Part shown: piece after piece, positions 14,422-17,196 of the stretch | Numbering within the stretch: the stretch's first letter is position 1 | How the letters are laid out: each line of letters begins with the position of its first letter | Source of the DNA: Collinsella sp. | GTDB taxonomy: Bacteria > Actinomycetota > Coriobacteriia > Coriobacteriales > Coriobacteriaceae | DNA length: 17,196 nucleotides | Assembly: GCA_019425005.1 (NCBI GenBank) | Contig: JAHYYK010000046.1 | Span: 1-17,196, forward strand | Direction of reading: 5' to 3' | The notes under the pieces: generated by a model | The model's input: only the letters and a program-made list of their open reading frames with translations | The model's database searches: none | What the model was told of the DNA's origin: nothing | Made by a program: the position numbers and the translations under genes

Positions 14422-16374
14422 CTACAGGTTCTTGACACCCATCGCGCGCATGGCGTTCAGGATGGCGATGATCGCCACGCCCACGTCGCCAAAGACGGCA
14501 AGCCACATATTGGCGATGCCCAGCGCTGCCAGCACAAGGATCAGCAGCTTAATGCCCAGCGCAAAGATGATGTTCTGCCAAACAATCGTCATGGTCTTGC
14601 GCGCCACGCGGATCGCGCGGGAAATGTTGGACGGCTTGTCGTCCATCAGTACCACGTCGGCGGCCTCGATCGCGGCGTCGGAGCCCATGGCGCCCATGGC
14701 AATGCCCACATCGGCGCGCGTAAGCACAGGCGCGTCGTTGATACCGTCGCCGACAAAGGCGAGCTTGCCCTTGCCACTTTCGGCCGCGAGTAGTGCCTCA
14801 ACGCGCTCGACCTTGTCGCCCGGCAGGAGCTGCGCGTGGAACTCGTCGAGACCGAGTTGCTTGGCCACAGACGCTGCAACCTCCTCGCGGTCGCCCGTGA
14901 GCATGACGGTGCGGTTGATACCGGCGGCATGCAGGTCGCGAATCGTTTGCTTCGCATCGGCCTTAACGGTGTCTGCAATCACGATGTGGCCGGCGTACAC
15001 GCCGTCAACGAGCACGTGGAGGATCGTGCCGACAACCTCGCAGTCCGGTGCTTCAACGCCGGCCGCGCCGAGCATCTTGGCGTTGCCAACGACGACGTGC
15101 TTGCCGTCGATGGTTGCCGTCACGCCGTGGCCCGCGTCGTTGGCGGAGTCGCTCACGCGCTTGGGGTCGATCTCGCCCTGGTAGGCGTCGCGCACGGACT
15201 GCGCGATGGGGTGATCGGAGAACGACTCAGCAAGGGCTACGACTTCGAGCAGCGACTGCTCGGTATAGCCAGCCTCGGGGTGCACCGCGACGACTGAGAA
15301 CGTGCCGTTGGTGAGGGTGCCCGTTTTGTCGAAGACGATGGTGTCCACGTCGGCGAGCGTCTCGAGGTAGTTGGAGCCCTTGATGAGAACGCCCAGCTTG
15401 GACGCGCCGCCGATGCCGCCAAAGAAACTCAACGGTACGCTGATCACGAGGGCGCACGGGCAGCTGACGACCAGGAAGGTCAGGCCGCGCAGGATCCAAT
15501 CGGACCAAGCGCCAGTCACCAGGCCGCCGCCAAGCGCGAGCACCGCGGCAGCGCCAGTGACGGCGGGGGTGTAGACGCGGGCAAAGCGCGTGATGAAGTT
15601 CTCGGTGCGCGCCTTCTTTTCGCTGGCATTCTCCACGAGCTCCAGAACACGCGCGACGGTTGACTCGCCAAAGGGCTTGGTGGTGCGCACGTGGATGAGG
15701 CCCGTCATGTTGATGCAACCGCTGATGATATCGTCGCCGGTCTTGGCCGGGCGGGGGACCGACTCGCCCGTGAGTGCGGCGGTGTCGAGCTGGGTTTCGC
15801 CCTCGACGATGACGCCGTCGATAGGCACGCGCTCGCCGGGCTTGACCACGATCACGGTGCCGACGGCGATGTCATCGGGAAAGACCTGTTCGAGTGTGCC
15901 GTCGGCTTGCTCGACGTTAGCGTAGTCGGGCGCGATGTTCATCATGGCACTGATCGACTTGCGGCTCTTGCCCACGGCGTATGCCTGGAACAACTCGCCG
16001 ACCTGGTAGAACAGCATGACAGCGGCGCCTTCGGCCATGTGCGGGTCGGTGTCGGGGAAGAGCACCATGGCAAACGCGCCGATGGTCGCGACGGCCATGA
16101 GGAAGCTCTCGTCGAAGGCCTTGCCGCGGCGGATGTTATTGAATGCCTTTTGCAGTACGTCGTAGCCGGCAATCAAAAACGGCACGAGGAACAGCACAAA
16201 GCTGGCGTAGATGTTGCCGGGCTCCCCAAATGCGATAGTGAGGGCGCCGAGCTCGTCGAGGGCATAAACAACGGCAAAAATGCCCAGTGCTACCAGGATG
16301 CGGTTGCGCTTATGCTCAAGGGACTCTTTCTTCTTGCGCTTCTTCTTTTTCTTTTTGGGATCGGCGGCTGCCAT
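14422..16374 (-). CDS. P1B-type zinc/cadmium/lead-exporting ATPase
   Basis: 650 residues. Exports divalent soft metals (Zn, Cd, Pb) across the membrane at the cost of ATP. Seen: TGES 202-205 (actuator domain), membrane CPC motif 305-307, DKTGT 349-353 with phosphorylated D349, HP dipeptide 388-389, GDGIND 542-547. K609 and D630 in the last membrane helices have the 21-residue spacing of K693/D714 in E. coli ZntA, which supports Zn/Cd/Pb rather than Cu specificity. There is no N-terminal HMA domain; instead the first ~20 residues are a Lys/Arg-rich tail (a run of Lys from position 7). An HMA protein is encoded separately just upstream. ATG 16374 has GGGAGG eight bases before it. Its own upstream gap carries an operator copy and a hairpin, so it may be transcribed both from the arsR promoter and from a local one. 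ZntA/CadA names are both used for such proteins; I leave the symbol blank. Confidence 0.93.
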   Translation of the reverse strand: MAAADPKKKKKKRKKKESLEHKRNRILVALGIFAVVYALDELGALTIAFGEPGNIYASFVLFLVPFLIAGYDVLQKAFNNIRRGKAFDESFLMAVATIGAFAMVLFPDTDPHMAEGAAVMLFYQVGELFQAYAVGKSRKSISAMMNIAPDYANVEQADGTLEQVFPDDIAVGTVIVVKPGERVPIDGVIVEGETQLDTAALTGESVPRPAKTGDDIISGCINMTGLIHVRTTKPFGESTVARVLELVENASEKKARTENFITRFARVYTPAVTGAAAVLALGGGLVTGAWSDWILRGLTFLVVSCPCALVISVPLSFFGGIGGASKLGVLIKGSNYLETLADVDTIVFDKTGTLTNGTFSVVAVHPEAGYTEQSLLEVVALAESFSDHPIAQSVRDAYQGEIDPKRVSDSANDAGHGVTATIDGKHVVVGNAKMLGAAGVEAPDCEVVGTILHVLVDGVYAGHIVIADTVKADAKQTIRDLHAAGINRTVMLTGDREEVAASVAKQLGLDEFHAQLLPGDKVERVEALLAAESGKGKLAFVGDGINDAPVLTRADVGIAMGAMGSDAAIEAADVVLMDDKPSNISRAIRVARKTMTIVWQNIIFALGIKLLILVLAALGIANMWLAVFGDVGVAIIAILNAMRAMGVKNL

Positions 16375-16396
16375 GATTCAAACCTCCCATTTGAGT

Positions 16397-16418
16397 GTAT
16401 GAACACTTGCTCATATAA
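16397..16418 (-). promoter_or_regulatory. SmtB/ArsR-type operator in front of the ATPase gene
   Basis: The sequence contains TATGAACA...TGCTCATATAA, an imperfect dyad matching the two operators at the arsR promoter (TGAACA half-site on one side, TCATATAA on the other). It lies 23 bp before the ATPase ATG and overlaps a possible -10 (ATTATA on the minus strand). It suggests the ATPase has its own metal-controlled promoter. Confidence 0.65.
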
Positions 16419-16429
16419 TTTCGCGAGCA

Positions 16430-16452
16430 AAGGCCGCGGCAAGCGCGGCCTT
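16430..16452 (-). terminator. Hairpin between the HMA and ATPase genes, possible partial terminator
   Basis: AAGGCCGCG (16430-16438) and CGCGGCCTT (16444-16452) form a perfect 9-bp stem with a 5-nt loop. On the minus strand it is followed by only TG/CTCG after the closing TTs, so termination would be weak. It lies 22 bp after the HMA stop and may lower read-through into the ATPase or protect message ends. Confidence 0.4.
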
Positions 16453-16473
16453 ACAGGTCAACGTATGCGCGGG

Positions 16474-16692
16474 TTAGAGAATGATTTCGCAGTCCGGCTC
16501 GGCGTCGGCGGTGAACTCAACGACGCGGTCCAGGACCTCGTCGAACTCGGCGTCGTCAGCCTCGAGCGTCAGCTTCTGGGTCATAAAGTTGACCGAAACG
16601 GACTTGACGCCATCGAGCTTAGCCAGCTCGTCCTGAAGTTCACGCGCGCAGTTGGCGCAATCGATCTCGTCGAGCTTGAACTGCTTTTTCAT
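16474..16692 (-). CDS. Free-standing heavy-metal-associated (HMA) domain protein
   Basis: 72 residues, one ferredoxin-fold HMA domain. The metal-binding CxxC is DCANCA with C12 and C15 (instead of the more common GMTCxxC), followed by the expected ELQDELAKLDGVKSVSVNF and LTLEADD strands. The Asp-rich tail (DDAEFDEV, DAEPDCE) and C68 could add metal ligands. Most Zn/Cd ATPases carry this domain at their own N-terminus; here it is separate and the ATPase lacks it, so the protein probably delivers metal to the pump or senses load. ATG 16692 has AAAGGA seven bases upstream. It lies between arsR and the ATPase gene, 63 bp after arsR, and is most likely co-transcribed with arsR. Confidence 0.88.
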   Translation of the reverse strand: MKKQFKLDEIDCANCARELQDELAKLDGVKSVSVNFMTQKLTLEADDAEFDEVLDRVVEFTADAEPDCEIIL

Positions 16693-16755
16693 GGTGGGTT
16701 CCTTTCCCTGTGTTAGCGGTCTGGGTGCCGGCCGCGCTGATACCGTGGTTGATTG

Positions 16756-17121
16756 CTATTCGCAGATATGGCTCATGCCCTGGTTAAGCATGGTGTAGAC
16801 GTGATCGTCGGCGAGCGAGTAGAGAATGTTGCGGCCGTCGCGGCGGAACTTGACCAGGTGCGACTGCTTAAGCGTGCGCAGCTGGTGCGATACTGCCGAC
16901 TGCGAGGTTGCGGTCGCTTCGGCGATGTCAGCCACGCAGAGCTCGCGGCCCATGAGGGCATAGAGGATCTTGATGCGTGTGGTGTCGCTGAAGACCTTGA
17001 ACAGGTCGGCCAGGTCGTACAACAGCTCCTCGTCGGGAAGGTCCTCGGGCGAGCAGGTGGTGGGGACGATCGGCTCGGTGGCCTCGATGCCAGTCTTTGT
17101 TTCATCAGCGTGGCTGCTCAT
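16756..17121 (-). CDS. ArsR/SmtB family zinc-responsive transcriptional repressor
   Basis: 121 residues. Dimeric winged-helix repressor that leaves DNA when metal binds. The core FKVFSDTTRIKILYAL and the recognition helix TSQSAVSHQLRTLKQ are standard. The alpha-5 zinc site D-x-H-x10-H-x2-E is complete: D105, H107, H118, E121, with the same spacing as in SmtB. The alpha-3 segment ELCVADI keeps C62 and D65, as SmtB has C61 and D64, and C23 in the N-terminal arm could complete an alpha-3N site. Zinc sensing is therefore the best reading; Cd/Pb via the alpha-3N site is possible. ATG 17121 has AAAGGATG upstream. First gene of the efflux locus; its promoter holds two operators. Confidence 0.92.
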   Translation of the reverse strand: MSSHADETKTGIEATEPIVPTTCSPEDLPDEELLYDLADLFKVFSDTTRIKILYALMGRELCVADIAEATATSQSAVSHQLRTLKQSHLVKFRRDGRNILYSLADDHVYTMLNQGMSHICE

Positions 17122-17134
17122 TGCAACATCCTTT

Positions 17135-17191
17135 CATATGAACATGCGCTCATATAACTTTCTTCCGATTATATGAGCGCATGTTCATATG
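17135..17191 (-). promoter_or_regulatory. Twin SmtB-type operators at the arsR promoter
   Basis: Segments 17135-17157 and 17169-17191 are exact 23-bp reverse complements separated by 11 bp. Each segment is itself an imperfect dyad (ATATGA-8 bp-TCATAT), matching the TGAACA-type operators of the ArsR/SmtB family. One copy lies between the -35 and -10 hexamers, the other just downstream of the -10, so repressor binding would block the promoter. Confidence 0.85.
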
Positions 17192-17195
17192 TCAA
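17168..17195 (-). promoter_or_regulatory. Sigma-70-type promoter of the metal efflux locus
   Basis: Minus-strand TTGACA (17190-17195) and TATAAT (17168-17173) are both perfect consensus hexamers with a 16-bp spacer. The operator overlaps the spacer. Transcription would start about 35-40 bp before the arsR ATG. Confidence 0.85.
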
Positions 17196-17196
17196 T

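Noticed and set aside
15691..16716. Plus-strand open frame (341 codons) opposite the ATPase and HMA genes
   Set aside because: Runs through two real genes and an operator region; no domain resemblance.
1..17196. CRISPR array, tRNA or rRNA genes, intact insertion sequence
   Set aside because: No regularly spaced repeats, no cloverleaf or rRNA-like sequence and no transposase frame were found on either strand.

Overview
The window looks like chromosome from a high-GC Coriobacteriia gut actinobacterium, most likely Collinsella or a close relative. The basis is the GC-rich, C/G-ending codon use of the core genes, the gene families present and the style of the terminators. This is an inference from family resemblance, not from a marker gene.

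Layout. (1) 1-2935, minus strand: a visibly less GC-rich accessory gene, open at the left edge, encoding a large archaeo-eukaryotic-primase / superfamily-2 helicase / PLD-like protein of the kind annotated as TOTE conflict system. It is one continuous reading frame except for a single in-frame TAG at 2543-2545. (2) 2936-3650: a gene-poor scar with the C-terminal remnant of what may be a LOG-family gene, a perfect 24-bp inverted repeat that also reads as the degV terminator, and the first of two related hairpin repeats. (3) 3651-6822: degV on the minus strand, divergent from a HAD phosphatase and an M20/PepV-type dipeptidase on the plus strand. The second copy of the hairpin repeat closes this block and has a T-rich tail, so it probably serves as terminator. 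(4) 7116-10775: a compact phosphate uptake operon pstS-pstC-pstA-pstB with 8-bp and 4-bp overlaps, ending in a strong intrinsic terminator; no phoU or phoBR follows. (5) 10981-13617: an ABC-F ATPase followed 6 bp later by a Cof-type HAD phosphatase, ending in an intrinsic terminator. (6) 13806-14195: a DtxR/MntR-family metal-dependent repressor behind two tandem dyad boxes. (7) 14196-14421: a non-coding mosaic of palindromes including a perfect 28-bp inverted repeat. (8) 14422-17196, minus strand: a zinc/cadmium efflux locus made of an ArsR/SmtB sensor, a free-standing HMA metal-binding protein and a P1B-type ATPase. It has a near-consensus promoter with two SmtB-type operators, and a third operator in front of the ATPase gene.

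How the parts work together. The right-hand 3.5 kb is a self-contained metal homeostasis block: the SmtB-like repressor, with a full alpha-5 zinc site, should repress its own promoter and the ATPase promoter, and the ATPase lacks the N-terminal HMA domain that is instead encoded by the small gene. The neighbouring DtxR/MntR-type regulator may govern another metal. The pst operon is a standard high-affinity phosphate importer with a Tat-type lipoprotein signal on PstS. The left edge is the accessory, defence-like part. Its amber stop and the adjacent repeats and gene remnant suggest past insertion and decay.
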